A stretch of DNA of 64,000 nucleotides, from the NCBI RefSeq assembly GCF_051020765.1, contig NW_027469568.1, positions 1-64,000 on the forward strand. Reading direction: 5' to 3'. A program made the translations under genes and the position numbers. The notes below the pieces were generated by a model that worked only from the letters and a program-made list of their open reading frames with translations, did no database searches and was not told the origin of the DNA. Positions 9,501 through 22,532 of the stretch are shown one piece after another. Source of the DNA: Lasioglossum baleicum (taxonomy: Eukaryota; Arthropoda; Insecta; Hymenoptera; Halictidae). The stretch's first letter is position 1. Every line of letters starts with the position of its first letter.

Positions 9501-12100
9501 TAGCCATGCGCATCCCAAAAAACCAGCGCATGCGCATCCCACAAAACCTGCGCATGCGCATCCCACAAAACCTCGCACGTGTTTTTACTCGACTAGCCTG
9601 CGGGATGCATCCTCTCGCACGTGTTTTTACTCGACTAGCCTGCGGGATGCATCCTCTCGCACGTGTTTTTGCTCGACTAGCCTGCGGGATGCATCCTCTC
9701 GCACGTGTTTTTGCTCGACTAGCCTGCGGGATGCATCCTCTCGCACGTGTTTTTACTCGACTAGCCTGCAGGATGCATCCTCTCGCACGTGTTTTTACTC
9801 GACTAGCCTGCGGGATGCATCCTCTCGCACGTGTTTTTACTCGACTAGCCTGCGGGATGCATCCTCTCGCACGTGTTTTTGCTCGACTAGCCTGCGGGAT
9901 GCATCCTCTCGCACGTGTTTTTGCTCGACTAGCCTGCGGGATGCATCCTCTCGCACGTGTTTTTGCTCGACTAGCCATGCGCATCCCAAAAAACCTGCGC
10001 ATGCGCATCCCAAAAAATCTGCGCATGCGCATCCCACAAAACCTGCGCATGCGCATCCCACAAAACCTCGCACGTGTTTGTGCTCGACTAGCCTGCGGGA
10101 TGCATCCTTTCGCACGTGTTTTTACTCGACTAGCCTGCGGGATGCATCCTCTCGCACGTGTTTCTGCTCGACTAGCCTGCGGGATGCATCCTCTCGCACG
10201 TGTTTTTGCTCGACTAGCCATGCGCATCCCAAAAAACCTGCACATGCGCATCCCAAAAAACCTCGCACGTGTTTGTGCTCGACTAGCCTGCGGGATGCAT
10301 CCTCTCGCACGTGTTTTTGCTCGACTAGCCTGCGGGATGCATCCTCTCGCACGTGTTTTTGCTCGACTAGCCTGCGGGATGCATCCTCTCGCACGTGTTT
10401 TTACTCGACTAGCCTGCAGGATGCATCCTCTCGCACGTGTTTTTACTCGACTAGCCTGCGGGATGCATCCTCTCGCACGTGTTTTTACTCGACTAGCCTG
10501 CGGGATGCATCCTCTCGCACGTGTTTTTGCTCGACTAGCCTGCGGGATGCATCCTCTCGCACGTGTTTTTGCTCGACTAGCCTGCGGGATGCATCCTCTC
10601 GCACGTGTTTTTGCTCGACTAGCCATGCGCATCCCAAAAAACCTGCGCATGCGCATCCCAAAAAATCTGCGCATGCGCATCCCACAAAACCTGCGCATGC
10701 GCATCCCACAAAACCTCGCACGTGTTTGTGCTCGACTAGCCTGCGGGATGCATCCTTTCGCACGTGTTTTTACTCGACTAGCCTGCGGGATGCATCCTCT
10801 CGCACGTGTTTCTGCTCGACTAGCCTGCGGGATGCATCCTCTCGCACGTGTTTTTACTCGACTAGCCTGCAGGATGCATCCTCTCGCACGTGTTTTTACT
10901 CGACTAGCCTGCGGGATGCATCCTCTCGCACGTGTTTTTACTCGACTAGCCTGCGGGATGCATCCTCTCGCACGTGTTTTTGCTCGACTAGCCTGCGGGA
11001 TGCATCCTCTCGCACGTGTTTTTGCTCGACTAGCCTGCGGGATGCATCCTCTCGCACGTGTTTTTGCTCGACTAGCCATGCGCATCCCAAAAAACCTGCG
11101 CATGCGCATCCCAAAAAATCTGCGCATGCGCATCCCACAAAACCTGCGCATGCGCATCCCACAAAACCTCGCACGTGTTTGTGCTCGACTAGCCTGCGGG
11201 ATGCATCCTTTCGCACGTGTTTTTACTCGACTAGCCTGCGGGATGCATCCTCTCGCACGTGTTTCTGCTCGACTAGCCTGCGGGATGCATCCTCTCGCAC
11301 GTGTTTTTGCTCGACTAGCCATGCGCATCCCAAAAAACCTGCACATGCGCATCCCAAAAAACCTCGCACGTGTTTGTGCTCGACTAGCCTGCGGGATGCA
11401 TCCTCTCGCACGTGTTTTTGCTCGACTAGCCTGCGGGATGCATCCTCTCGCACGTGTTTTTGCTCGACTAGCCTGCGGGATGCATCCTCTCGCACGTGTT
11501 TTTACTCGACTAGCCTGCAGGATGCATCCTCTCGCACGTGTTTTTACTCGACTAGCCTGCGGGATGCATCCTCTCGCACGTGTTTTTACTCGACTAGCCT
11601 GCGGGATGCATCCTCTCGCACGTGTTTTTGCTCGACTAGCCTGCGGGATGCATCCTCTCGCACGTGTTTTTGCTCGACTAGCCTGCGGGATGCATCCTCT
11701 CGCACGTGTTTTTGCTCGACTAGCCATGCGCATCCCAAAAAACCTGCGCATGCGCATCCCAAAAAATCTGCGCATGCGCATCCCACAAAACCTGCGCATG
11801 CGCATCCCACAAAACCTCGCACGTGTTTGTGCTCGACTAGCCTGCGGGATGCATCCTTTCGCACGTGTTTTTACTCGACTAGCCTGCGGGATGCATCCTC
11901 TCGCACGTGTTTCTGCTCGACTAGCCTGCGGGATGCATCCTCTCGCACGTGTTTTTGCTCGACTAGCCATGCGCATCCCAAAAAACCTGCACATGCGCAT
12001 CCCAAAAAACCTGCGCATGCGCATCCCACAAAACCTGCGCATGCGCATCCCACAAAACCTCGCACGTGTTTTTACTCGACTAGCCTGCGGGATGCATCCT
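9501..12100 (+). repeat. Type IV tandem HOR, 648/453/648 bp
   Basis: The rare variant TTTCTGCTCG occurs at 10,161, 10,809, 11,262 and 11,910, giving spacings of 648, 453 and 648 bp. The composite period is 1,101 bp. The 453-bp unit lacks 195 bp (a CTGCACATGCG cluster plus A units) present in the 648-bp unit. Each unit also carries the TTTGTGCTCG/CATCCTTTCGC pair and AAAAAATCTGCG. The homologous segment at about 14.5-16.0 kb has only one unit, so this place has gained 1,749 bp (1,101+648). Confidence 0.88.
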
Positions 12101-13742
12101 CTCGCACGTGTTTTTGCTCGACTAGCCTGCGGGACGCATCCTCTCGCACGTGTTTTTGCTCGACTAGCCATGCGCATCCCAAAAAACCTGCGCATGCGCA
12201 TCCCAAAAAACCTGCGCATGCGCATCCCACAAAACCTCGCACGTGTTTTTACTCGACTAGCCTGCGGGATGCATCCTCTCGCACGTGTTTTTACTCGACT
12301 AGCCTGCGGGATGCATCCTCTCGCACGTGTTTTTGCTCGACTAGCCATGCGCATCCCAAAAAACCTGCACATGCGCATCCCAAAAAATCTGCGCATGCGC
12401 ATCCCACAAAACCTGCGCATGCGCATCCCACAAAACCTCGCACGTGTTTGTGCTCGACTAGCCTGCGGGATGCATCCTTTCGCACGTGTTTTTACTCGAC
12501 TAGCCTGCGGGATGCATCCTCTCGCACGTGTTTTTGCTCGACTAGCCTGCGGGATGCATCCTCTCGCACGTGTTTTTGCTCGACTAGCCATGCGCATCCC
12601 AAAAAACCTGCACATGCGCATCCCAAAAAACCTGCGCATGCGCATCCCACAAAACCTGCGCATGCGCATCCCACAAAACCTCGCACGTGTTTTTACTCGA
12701 CTAGCCTGCGGGATGCATCCTCTCGCACGTGTTTTTGCTCGACTAGCCTGCGGGATGCATCCTCTCGCACGTGTTTTTGCTCGACTAGCCATGCGCATCC
12801 CAAAAAACCTGCACATGCGCATCCCAAAAAACCTGCGCATGCGCATCCCACAAAACCTGCGCATGCGCATCCCACAAAACCTCGCACGTGTTTTTACTCG
12901 ACTAGCCTGCGGGATGCATCCTCTCGCACGTGTTTTTGCTCGACTAGCCATGCGCATCCCAAAAAACCTGCACATGCGCATCCCAAAAAACCTGCGCATG
13001 CGCATCCCACAAAACCTGCGCATGCGCATCCCACAAAACCTCGCACGTGTTTTTACTCGACTAGCCTGCGGGATGCATCCTCTCGCACGTGTTTTTGCTC
13101 GACTAGCCTGCGGGATGCATCCTCTCGCACGTGTTTTTGCTCGACTAGCCATGCGCATCCCAAAAAACCTGCGCATGCGCATCCCACAAAACCTCGCACG
13201 TGTTTTTACTCGACTAGCCTGCGGGATGCATCCTCTCGCACGTGTTTTTACTCGACTAGCCTGCGGGATGCATCCTCTCGCACGTGTTTTTGCTCGACTA
13301 GCCATGCGCATCCCAAAAAACCTGCACATGCGCATCCCAAAAAACCTGCGCATGCGCATCCCACAAAACCTGCGCATGCGCATCCCACAAAACCTCGCAC
13401 GTGTTTTTACTCGAGTAGCCTGCGGGATGCATCCTCTCGCACGTGTTTTTGCTCGGCTAGCCTGCGGGATGCATCCTCTCGCACGTGTTTTTGCTCGACT
13501 AGCCATGCGCATCCCAAAAAACCTGCGCATGCGCATCCCACAAAACCTGCGCATGCGCATCCCACAAAACCTCGCACGTGTTTTTACTCGACTAGCCTGC
13601 GGGATGCATCCTCTCGCACGTGTTTTTACTCGACTAGCCTGCGGGATGCATCCTCTCGCACGTGTTTTTACTCGACTAGCCTGCGGGATGCATCCTCTCG
13701 CACGTGTTTTTACTCGACTACCCTGCGGGATGCATCCTCTCG
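12101..13742 (+). repeat. Mixed A/B block with CTGCACATGCG clusters
   Basis: Short A runs alternate with four-unit B clusters that start CCCAAAAAACCTGCACATGC. The block matches about 15.76-17.0 kb, at +3,654 bp in its left half and with extra clusters here (for example around 12,690-12,890). Private marks are GGGACGCATCC near 12,134, TACTCGAGTA at 13,408-13,417 and CTCGGCTAGCC near 13,453. The last is shared with about 16,747 and with 51,719, 54,058 and 57,894. Confidence 0.82.
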
Positions 13743-14288
13743 CACGTGTTTTGCTCGACTAGCCATGCGCATCCCAAAAAACCTGCGCATGCGCATCCCA
13801 AAAAACCTGCGCATGCGCATCCCAAAAAACCTGCGCATGCGCATCCCACAAAACCTGCGTATGCGCATCCCACAAAACCTCGCACGTGTTTTTACTCGAC
13901 TACCCTGCGGGATGCATCCTCTCGCACGTGTTTTGCTCGACTAGCCATGCGCATCCCAAAAAACCTGCGCATGCGCATCCCAAAAAACCTGCGCATGCGC
14001 ATCCCAAAAAACCTGCGCATGCGCATCCCACAAAACCTGCGTATGCGCATCCCACAAAACCTCGCACGTGTTTTTACTCGACTAGCCTGCGGGATGCATC
14101 CTCTCGCACGTGTTTTGCTCGACTAGCCATGCGCATCCCAAAAAACCTGCGCATGCGCATCCCAAAAAACCTGCGCATGCGCATCCCAAAAAACCTGCGC
14201 ATGCGCATCCCACAAAACCTGCGTATGCGCATCCCACAAAACCTCGCACGTGTTTTTACTCGACTAGCCTGCGGGATGCATCCTCTCG
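13743..14288 (+). repeat. Type II HOR, 182-bp tandem, three units
   Basis: CACGTG motifs of four-T units start at 13,743, 13,925 and 14,107, exactly 182 bp apart. Each unit is one four-T link to a five-unit B cluster (24x5+21-1=140) plus one A unit (42). The B cluster order is three CCCAAAAAACC units, one CCCACAAAACC and one TGCGTATGCG. The middle unit is preceded by GACTACCCTGC, the next by GACTAGCCTGC. Confidence 0.9.
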
Positions 14289-16994
14289 CACGTGTTTTTA
14301 CTCGACTAGCCTGCGGGATGCATCCTCTCGCACGTGTTTTTGCTCGACTAGCCTGCGGGATGCATCCTCTCGCACGTGTTTTTGCTCGACTAGCCATGCG
14401 CATCCCAAAAAACCTGCGCATGCGCATCCCAAAAAACTTGCGCATGCGCATCCCACAAAACCTCGCACGTGTTTTTACTCGACTAGCCTGCGGGATGCAT
14501 CCTCTCGCACGTGTTTTTGCTCGACTAGCCTGCGGGATGCATCCTCTCGCACGTGTTTTTGCTCGACTAGCCTGCGGGATGCATCCTCTCGCACGTGTTT
14601 GTGCTCGACTAGCCTGCGGGATGCATCCTCTCGCACGTGTTTTTACTCGACTAGCCTGCGGGATGCATCCTCTCGCACGTGTTTTTGCTCGACTAGCCTG
14701 CGGGATGCATCCTCTCGCACGTGTTTTTGCTCGACTAGCCTGCGGGATGCATCCTCTCGCACGTGTTTTTACTCGACTAGCCTGCAGGATGCATCCTCTC
14801 GCACGTGTTTTTACTCGACTAGCCTGCGGGATGCATCCTCTCGCACGTGTTTTTACTCGACTACCCTGCGGGATGCATCCTCTCGCACGTGTTTTTGCTC
14901 GACTAGCCATGCGCATCCCAAAAAACCAGCGCATGCGCATCCCACAAAACCTGCGCATGCGCATCCCACAAAACCTCGCACGTGTTTTTACTCGACTAGC
15001 CTGCGGGATGCATCCTCTCGCACGTGTTTTTACTCGACTAGCCTGCGGGATGCATCCTCTCGCACGTGTTTTTGCTCGACTAGCCTGCGGGATGCATCCT
15101 CTCGCACGTGTTTTTGCTCGACTAGCCTGCGGGATGCATCCTCTCGCACGTGTTTTTACTCGACTAGCCTGCAGGATGCATCCTCTCGCACGTGTTTTTA
15201 CTCGACTAGCCTGCGGGATGCATCCTCTCGCACGTGTTTTTACTCGACTAGCCTGCGGGATGCATCCTCTCGCACGTGTTTTTGCTCGACTAGCCTGCGG
15301 GATGCATCCTCTCGCACGTGTTTTTGCTCGACTAGCCTGCGGGATGCATCCTCTCGCACGTGTTTTTGCTCGACTAGCCATGCGCATCCCAAAAAACCTG
15401 CGCATGCGCATCCCAAAAAATCTGCGCATGCGCATCCCACAAAACCTGCGCATGCGCATCCCACAAAACCTCGCACGTGTTTGTGCTCGACTAGCCTGCG
15501 GGATGCATCCTTTCGCACGTGTTTTTACTCGACTAGCCTGCGGGATGCATCCTCTCGCACGTGTTTCTGCTCGACTAGCCTGCGGGATGCATCCTCTCGC
15601 ACGTGTTTTTGCTCGACTAGCCATGCGCATCCCAAAAAACCTGCACATGCGCATCCCAAAAAACCTGCGCATGCGCATCCCACAAAACCTGCGCATGCGC
15701 ATCCCACAAAACCTCGCACGTGTTTTTACTCGACTAGCCTGCGGGATGCATCCTCTCGCACGTGTTTTTGCTCGACTAGCGTGCGGGATGCATCCTCTCG
15801 CACGTGTTTTTGCTCGACTAGCCATGCGCATCCCAAAAAACCTGCGCATGCGCATCCCAAAAAACCTGCGCATGCGCATCCCACAAAACCTCGCACGTGT
15901 TTTTACTCGACTAGCCTGCGGGATGCATCCTCTCGCACGTGTTTTTACTCGACTAGCCTGCGGGATGCATCCTCTCGCACGTGTTTTTGCTCGACTAGCC
16001 ATGCGCATCCCAAAAAACCTGCACATGCGCATCCCAAAAAATCTGCGCATGCGCATCCCACAAAACCTGCGCATGCGCATCCCACAAAACCTCGCACGTG
16101 TTTGTGCTCGACTAGCCTGCGGGATGCATCCTTTCGCACGTGTTTTTACTCGACTAGCCTGCGGGATGCATCCTCTCGCACGTGTTTTTGCTCGACTAGC
16201 CTGCGGGATGCATCCTCTCGCACGTGTTTTTGCTCGACTAGCCATGCGCATCCCAAAAAACCTGCACATGCGCATCCCAAAAAACCTGCGCATGCGCATC
16301 CCACAAAACCTGCGCATGCGCATCCCACAAAACCTCGCACGTGTTTTTACTCGACTAGCCTGCGGGATGCATCCACTCGCACGTGTTTTTGCTCGACTAG
16401 CCTGCGGGATGCATCCTCTCGCACGTGTTTTTGCTCGACTAGCCATGCGCATCCCAAAAAACCTGCGCATGCGCATCCCACAAAACCTCGCACGTGTTTT
16501 TACTCGACTAGCCTGCGGGATGCATCCTCTCGCACGTGTTTTTACTCGACTAGCCTGCGGGATGCATCCTCTCGCACGTGTTTTTGCTCGACTAGCCATG
16601 CGCATCCCAAAAAACCTGCACATGCGCATCCCAAAAAACCTGCGCATGCGCATCCCACAAAACCTGCGCATGCGCATCCCACAAAACCTCGCACGTGTTT
16701 TTACTCGACTAGCCAGCGGGATGCATCCTCTCGCACGTGTTTTTGCTCGGCTAGCCTGCGGGATGCATCCTCTCGCACGTGTTTTTGCTCGACTAGCCAT
16801 GCGCATCCCAAAAAACCTGCGCATGCGCATCCCACAAAACCTGCGCATGCGCATCCCACAAAACCTCGCACGTGTTTTTACTCGACTAGCCTGCGGGATG
16901 CATCCTCTCGCACGTGTTTTTACTCGACTAGCCTGCGGGATGCATCCTCTCGCACGTGTTTTTACTCGACTACCCTGCGGGATGCATCCTCTCG
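14289..16994 (+). repeat. III/IV composite, contracted copy of 9.0-13.7 kb
   Basis: The left part matches about 8.9-9.9 kb at +5,403 bp and the right part matches 11.6-12.7 kb at +3,654 bp. The difference, 1,749 bp, is the type IV amplification absent here. It contains AAAAACCAGCGC near 14,925 (also near 9,521 and 18,761), a unique GACTAGCGTGC near 15,775 and GACTAGCCAGC near 16,710. Confidence 0.85.
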
Positions 16995-17358
16995 CACGTG
17001 TTTTGCTCGACTAGCCATGCGCATCCCAAAAAACCTGCGCATGCGCATCCCAAAAAACCTGCGCATGCGCATCCCAAAAAACCTGCGCATGCGCATCCCA
17101 CAAAACCTGCGTATGCGCATCCCACAAAACCTCGCACGTGTTTTTACTCGACTAGCCTGCGGGATGCATCCTCTCGCACGTGTTTTGCTCGACTAGCCAT
17201 GCGCATCCCAAAAAACCTGCGCATGCGCATCCCAAAAAACCTGCGCATGCGCATCCCAAAAAACCTGCGCATGCGCATCCCACAAAACCTGCGTATGCGC
17301 ATCCCACAAAACCTCGCACGTGTTTTTACTCGACTAGCCTGCGGGATGCATCCTCTCG
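16995..17358 (+). repeat. Type II HOR, 182-bp tandem, two units
   Basis: Four-T CACGTG starts lie at 16,995 and 17,177, again 182 bp apart, with the same five-unit B cluster as at 13,743. Confidence 0.9.
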
Positions 17359-19677
17359 CACGTGTTTTTACTCGACTAGCCTGCGGGATGCATCCTCTCG
17401 CACGTGTTTTTGCTCGACTAGCCTGCGGGATGCATCCTCTCGCACGTGTTTTTGCTCGACTAGCCATGCGCATCCCAAAAAACCTGCGCATGCGCATCCC
17501 AAAAAACCTGCGCATGCGCATCCCACAAAACCTCGCACGTGTTTTTACTCGACTAGCCTGCGGGATGCATCCTCTCGCACGTGTTTTTGCTCGACTAGCC
17601 ATGCGCATCCCAAAAAATCTGCACATGCGCATCCCAAAAAACCTGCGCATGCGCATCCCACAAAACCTGCGCATGCGCATCCCACAAAACCTCGCACGTG
17701 TTTTTACTCGACTAGCCTGCGGGATGCATCCTCTCGCACGTGTTTTTGCTCGACTAGCCTGCGGGATGCATCCTCTCGCACGTGTTTTTGCTCGACTAGC
17801 CTGCGGGATGCATCCTCTCGCACGTGTTTTTACTCGACTAGCCTGCAGGATGCATCCTCTCGCACGTGTTTTTGCTCGACTAGCCTGCGGGATGCATCCT
17901 CTCGCACGTGTTTTTACTCGACTACCCTGCGGGATGCATCCTCTCGCACGTGTTTTTGCTCGACTAGCCATGCGCATCCCAAAAAACCTGCGCATGCGCA
18001 TCCCACAAAACCTCGCACGTGTTTTTGCTCGACTAGCCTGCGGGATGCATCCTCTCGCACGTGTTTTTGCTCGACTAGCCTGCGGGATGCATCCTCTCGC
18101 ACGTGTTTTTACTCGACTAGCCTGCGGGATGCATCCTCTCGCACGTGTTTTTACTCGACTAGCCTGCGGGATGCATCCTCTCGCACGTGTTTTTGCTCGA
18201 CTAGCCATGCGCATCCCAAAAAACCTGCGCATGCGCATCCCACAAAACCTGCGCATGCGCATCCCACAAAACCTGCGCATGCGCATCCCACAAAACCTCG
18301 CACGTGTTTTTACTCGACTAGCCTGCGGGATGCATCCTCTCGCACGTGTTTTTGCTCGACTAGCCTGCGGGATGCATCCTCTCGCACGTGTTTTTGCTCG
18401 ACTAGCCTGCGGGATGCATCCTCTCGCACGTGTTTGTGCTCGACTAGCCTGCGGGATGCATCCTCTCGCACGTGTTTTTACTCGACTAGCCTGCGGGATG
18501 CATCCTCTCGCACGTGTTTTTGCTCGACTAGCCTGCGGGATGCATCCTCTCGCACGTGTTTTTGCTCGACTAGCCTGCGGGATGCATCCTCTCGCACGTG
18601 TTTTTACTCGACTAGCCTGCAGGATGCATCCTCTCGCACGTGTTTTTACTCGACTAGCCTGCGGGATGCATCCTCTCGCACGTGTTTTTACTCGACTACC
18701 CTGCGGGATGCATCCTCTCGCACGTGTTTTTGCTCGACTAGCCATGCGCATCCCAAAAAACCAGCGCATGCGCATCCCACAAAACCTGCGCATGCGCATC
18801 CCACAAAACCTCGCACGTGTTTTTACTCGACTAGCCTGCGGGATGCATCCTCTCGCACGTGTTTTTACTCGACTAGCCTGCGGGATGCATCCTCTCGCAC
18901 GTGTTTTTACTCGACTAGCCTGCGGGATGCATCCTCTCGCACGTGTTTTTGCTCGACTAGCCTGCGGGATGCATCCTCTCGCACGTGTTTTTGCTCGACT
19001 AGCCTGCGGGATGCATCCTCTCGCACGTGTTTTTACTCGACTAGCCTGCAGGATGCATCCTCTCGCACGTGTTTTTACTCGACTAGCCTGCGGGATGCAT
19101 CCTCTCGCACGTGTTTTTACTCGACTAGCCTGCGGGATGCATCCTCTCGCACGTGTTTTTGCTCGACTAGCCTGCGGGATGCATCCTCTCGCACGTGTTT
19201 TTGCTCGACTAGCCTGCGGGATGCATCCTCTCGCACGTGTTTTTGCTCGACTAGCCATGCGCATCCCAAAAAACCTGCGCATGCGCATCCCAAAAAATCT
19301 GCGCATGCGCATCCCACAAAACCTGCGCATGCGCATCCCACAAAACCTCGCACGTGTTTGTGCTCGACTAGCCTGCGGGATGCATCCTTTCGCACGTGTT
19401 TTTACTCGACTAGCCTGCGGGATGCATCCTCTCGCACGTGTTTCTGCTCGACTAGCCTGCGGGATGCATCCTCTCGCACGTGTTTTTGCTCGACTAGCCA
19501 TGCGCATCCCAAAAAACGTGCACATGCGCATCCCAAAAAACCTGCGCATGCGCATCCCACAAAACCTGCGCATGCGCATCCCACAAAACCTCGCACGTGT
19601 TTTTACTCGACTAGCCTGCGGGATGCATCCTCTCGCACGTGTTTTTACTCGACTACCCTGCGGGATGCATCCTCTCG
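17359..19677 (+). repeat. III/IV composite, third copy
   Basis: The block contains a type III segment (17.5-18.8 kb) and one type IV unit with TTTCTGCTCG near 19,439 and AAAAAATCTGCG near 19,293. It matches 15,240-15,720 at +3,877 bp. A private AAAAACGTGCAC near 19,515 disturbs a B unit. Compared with 8.9-9.1 kb, the long B cluster here (about 18,210-18,295) has four units rather than five. Confidence 0.82.
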
Positions 19678-20458
19678 CACGTGTTTTGCTCGACTAGCCA
19701 TGCGCATCCCAAAAAACCTGCGCATGCGCATCCCAAAAAACCTGCGCATGCGCATCCCAAAAAACCTGCGCATGCGCATCCCACAAAACCTGCGTATGCG
19801 CATCCCACAAAACCTCGCACGTGTTTTTACTCGACTAGCCTGCGGGATGCATCCTCTCGCACGTGTTTTGCTCGACTAGCCATGCGCATCCCAAAAAACC
19901 TGCGCATGCGCATCCCAAAAAACCTGCGCATGCGCATCCCAAAAAACCTGCGCATGCGCATCCCAAAAAACCTGCGCATGCGCATCCCACAAAACCTCGC
20001 ACGTGTTTTTACTCGACTAGCCTGCGGGATGCATCCTCTCGCACGTGTTTTTACTCGACTAGCCTGCGGGATGCATCCTCTCGCACGTGTTTTTGCTCGA
20101 CTAGCCTGCGGGATGCATCCTCTCGCACGTGTTTTTGCTCGACTAGCCATGCGCATCCCAAAAAACCTGCGCATGCGCATCCCACAAAACCTCGCACGTG
20201 TTTTTACTCGACTAGCCTGCGGGATGCATCCTCTCGCACGTGTTTTTGCTCGACTAGCCATGCGCATCCCAAAAAACCTGCACATGCGCATCCCAAAAAA
20301 CCTGCGCATGCGCATCCCACAAAACCTCGCACGTGTTTTTACTCGACTAGCCTGCGGGATGCATCCTCTCGCACGTGTTTTTGCTCGACTAGCCTGCGGG
20401 ATGCATCCTCTCGCACGTGTTTTTACTCGACTAGCCTGCGGGATGCATCCTCTCGCAC
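19678..20458 (+). repeat. Type II doublet and short mixed block
   Basis: Four-T CACGTG starts at 19,678 and 19,860 are 182 bp apart. The second B cluster has four CCCAAAAAACC units and no TGCGTATGCG unit, unlike the other doublets. Short A runs and two- or three-unit B clusters follow to 20,458. Confidence 0.85.
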
Positions 20459-21054
20459 GTGTTTTTACTCGACTACCCTGCGGGATGCATCCTCTCGCAC
20501 GTGTTTTGCTCGACTAGCCATGCGCATCCCATAAAACCTGCGCATGCGCATCCCACAAAACCTGCGCATGCGCATCCCACAAAACCTCGCACGTATTTTT
20601 ACTCGACTACCCTGCGGGATGCATCCTCTCGCACGTGTTTTTGCTCGACTAGCCATGCGCATCCCAAAAAACCTGCGCATGCGCATCCCACAAAACCTGC
20701 GCATGCGCATCCCACAAAACCTCGCACGTGTTTTTACTCGACTAGCCTGCAGGATGCTTCCTCTCGCACGTGTTTTTACTCGACTAGCCTGCGGGATGCA
20801 TCCTCTCGCACGTGTTTTTACTCGACTACCCTGCGGGATGCATCATCTCGCATGTGTTTTTGCTCGACTAGCCATGCGCATCCCAAAAAACCTGCGCATG
20901 CGCATCCCACAAAACCTGCGTATGCGCATCCCACAAAACCTGCGCATGCGCATCCCACAAAACCTCGCACGTGTTTTTACTCGACTAGCCTGCGGGATGC
21001 ATCCTCTCGCACGTGTTTTTACTCGACTAGCCTGCGGGATGCATCCTCTCGCAC
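20459..21054 (+). repeat. Shortened type I HOR, 596 bp
   Basis: It opens with the four-T unit near 20,503 and CCCATAAAACC near 20,529, then CACGTATTTTT followed directly by GACTACCCTGC. Most of the usual middle is missing. It keeps GCAGGATGCTTCC near 20,751 and carries CATCATCTCGCATGTG near 20,842-20,857, in which both the core and the CACGTG are altered. Confidence 0.85.
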
Positions 21055-22532
21055 GTGTTTTTACTTGACTACCCTGCGGGATGCATCCTCTCGCACGTGT
21101 TTTGCTCGACTAGCCATGCGCATCCCATAAAACCTGCGCATGCGCATCCCACAAAACCTGCGCATGCGCATCCCACAAAACCTCGCACGTATTTTTACTC
21201 GACTAGCCTGCGGGATGCATCCTCTCGCACGTGTTTTTACTCGACTAGCCTGCGGGATGCATCCTCTCGCACGTGTTTTTACTCGACTACCCTGCGGGAT
21301 GCATCCTCTCGCACGTGTTTTTGCGCGACTAGCCTGCGGGATGCATCCTCTCGCACGTGTTTTTGCTCGACTAGGCATGCGCATCCCAAAAAACCTGCGC
21401 ATGCGCATCCCACAAAACCTGCGCATGCGCATCCCACAAAACCTCGCACGTGTTTTTACTCGACTAGCCTGCGGGATGCATCCTCTCGCACGTGTTTTTA
21501 CTCGACTAGCCTGCGGGATGCATCCTCTCGCACGTGTTTTTACTCGACTAGCCTGCGGGATGCATCGTCTCGCACGTGTTTTTGCTCGACTAACCTGCGG
21601 GATGCATCCTCTCGCACGTGTTTTTACTCGACTAGCCTGCGGGATTCATCCTCTTGCACGTGTTTTTACTCGACTAGCCTGCGGGATGCATCCTCTCGCA
21701 CGTGTTTTTGCTCGACTAGCCATGCGCATCCCAAAAAACCTGCGCATGCGCATCCCACAAAACCTGCGCATGCGCATCCCACAAAACCTCGCACGTGTTT
21801 GTGCTCGACTAGCCTGCGGGATGCATCCTTTCGCACGTGTTTTTACTCGACTAGCCTGCGGGATGCATCCTCTCGCACGTGTTTTTACTCGACTAGCCTG
21901 CGGGATGCATCCTCTCGCACGTGTTTTTACTCGACTACCCTGCGGGATGCATCCTCTCGCACGTGTTTTTGCTCGACTAGCCATGCGCATCCCAAAAAAC
22001 CTGCGCATGCGCATCCCACAAAACCTGCGCATGCGCATCCCACAAAACCTCGCACGTGTTTTTACTCGACTAGCCTGCGGGATGCATCCTCTCGCACGTG
22101 TTTTTACTCGACTAGCCTGCGGGATGCATCCTCTCGCACGTGTTTTTACTCGACTACCCTGCGGGATGCATCCTCTCGCACGTGTTTTTACTCGACTAGC
22201 CTGCAGGATGCTTCCTCTCGCACGTGTTTTTACTCGACTAGCCTGCGGGATGCATCCTCTCGCACGTGTTTTTACTCGACTACCCTGCGGGATGCATCCT
22301 CTCGCACGTGTTTTTGCTCGACTAGCCATGCGCATCCCAAAAAACCTGCGCATGCGCATCCCACAAAACCTGCGTATGCGCATCCCACAAAACCTGCGCA
22401 TGCGCATCCCACAAAACCTGCGCATGCGCATCCCACAAAACCTCGCACGTGTTTTTACTCGACTAGCCTGCGGGATGCATCCTCTCGCACGTGTTTTTAC
22501 TCGACTAGCCTGCGGGATGCATCCTCTCGCAC
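21055..22532 (+). repeat. Type I HOR copy, 1,478 bp
   Basis: The complete marker series is present. It is 24 bp longer than the 1,454-bp copy at 39,589, explained by one extra B unit near 22,405. The CATCGCAAAA variant of other copies is replaced here by the standard CATCCCAAAA. A private TTTTTACTTGACTACC lies near 21,065. Confidence 0.88.

Noticed and set aside
9837..10115. Short reverse open frames with LVEQKHVREDASRR-type repeats
   Set aside because: They exist only where consecutive A units have TTTTTGCTCG instead of TTTTTACTCG, which removes a TAA on the reverse strand. They are copies of the array, not genes.
6814..13944. A 2,376-residue forward open frame
   Set aside because: Same reasoning: repeat-only composition, a competing frame of 2,287 residues and a reverse frame of 2,051 residues over the same DNA. 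It is long only because four-T units are absent between 6,870 and 13,740.
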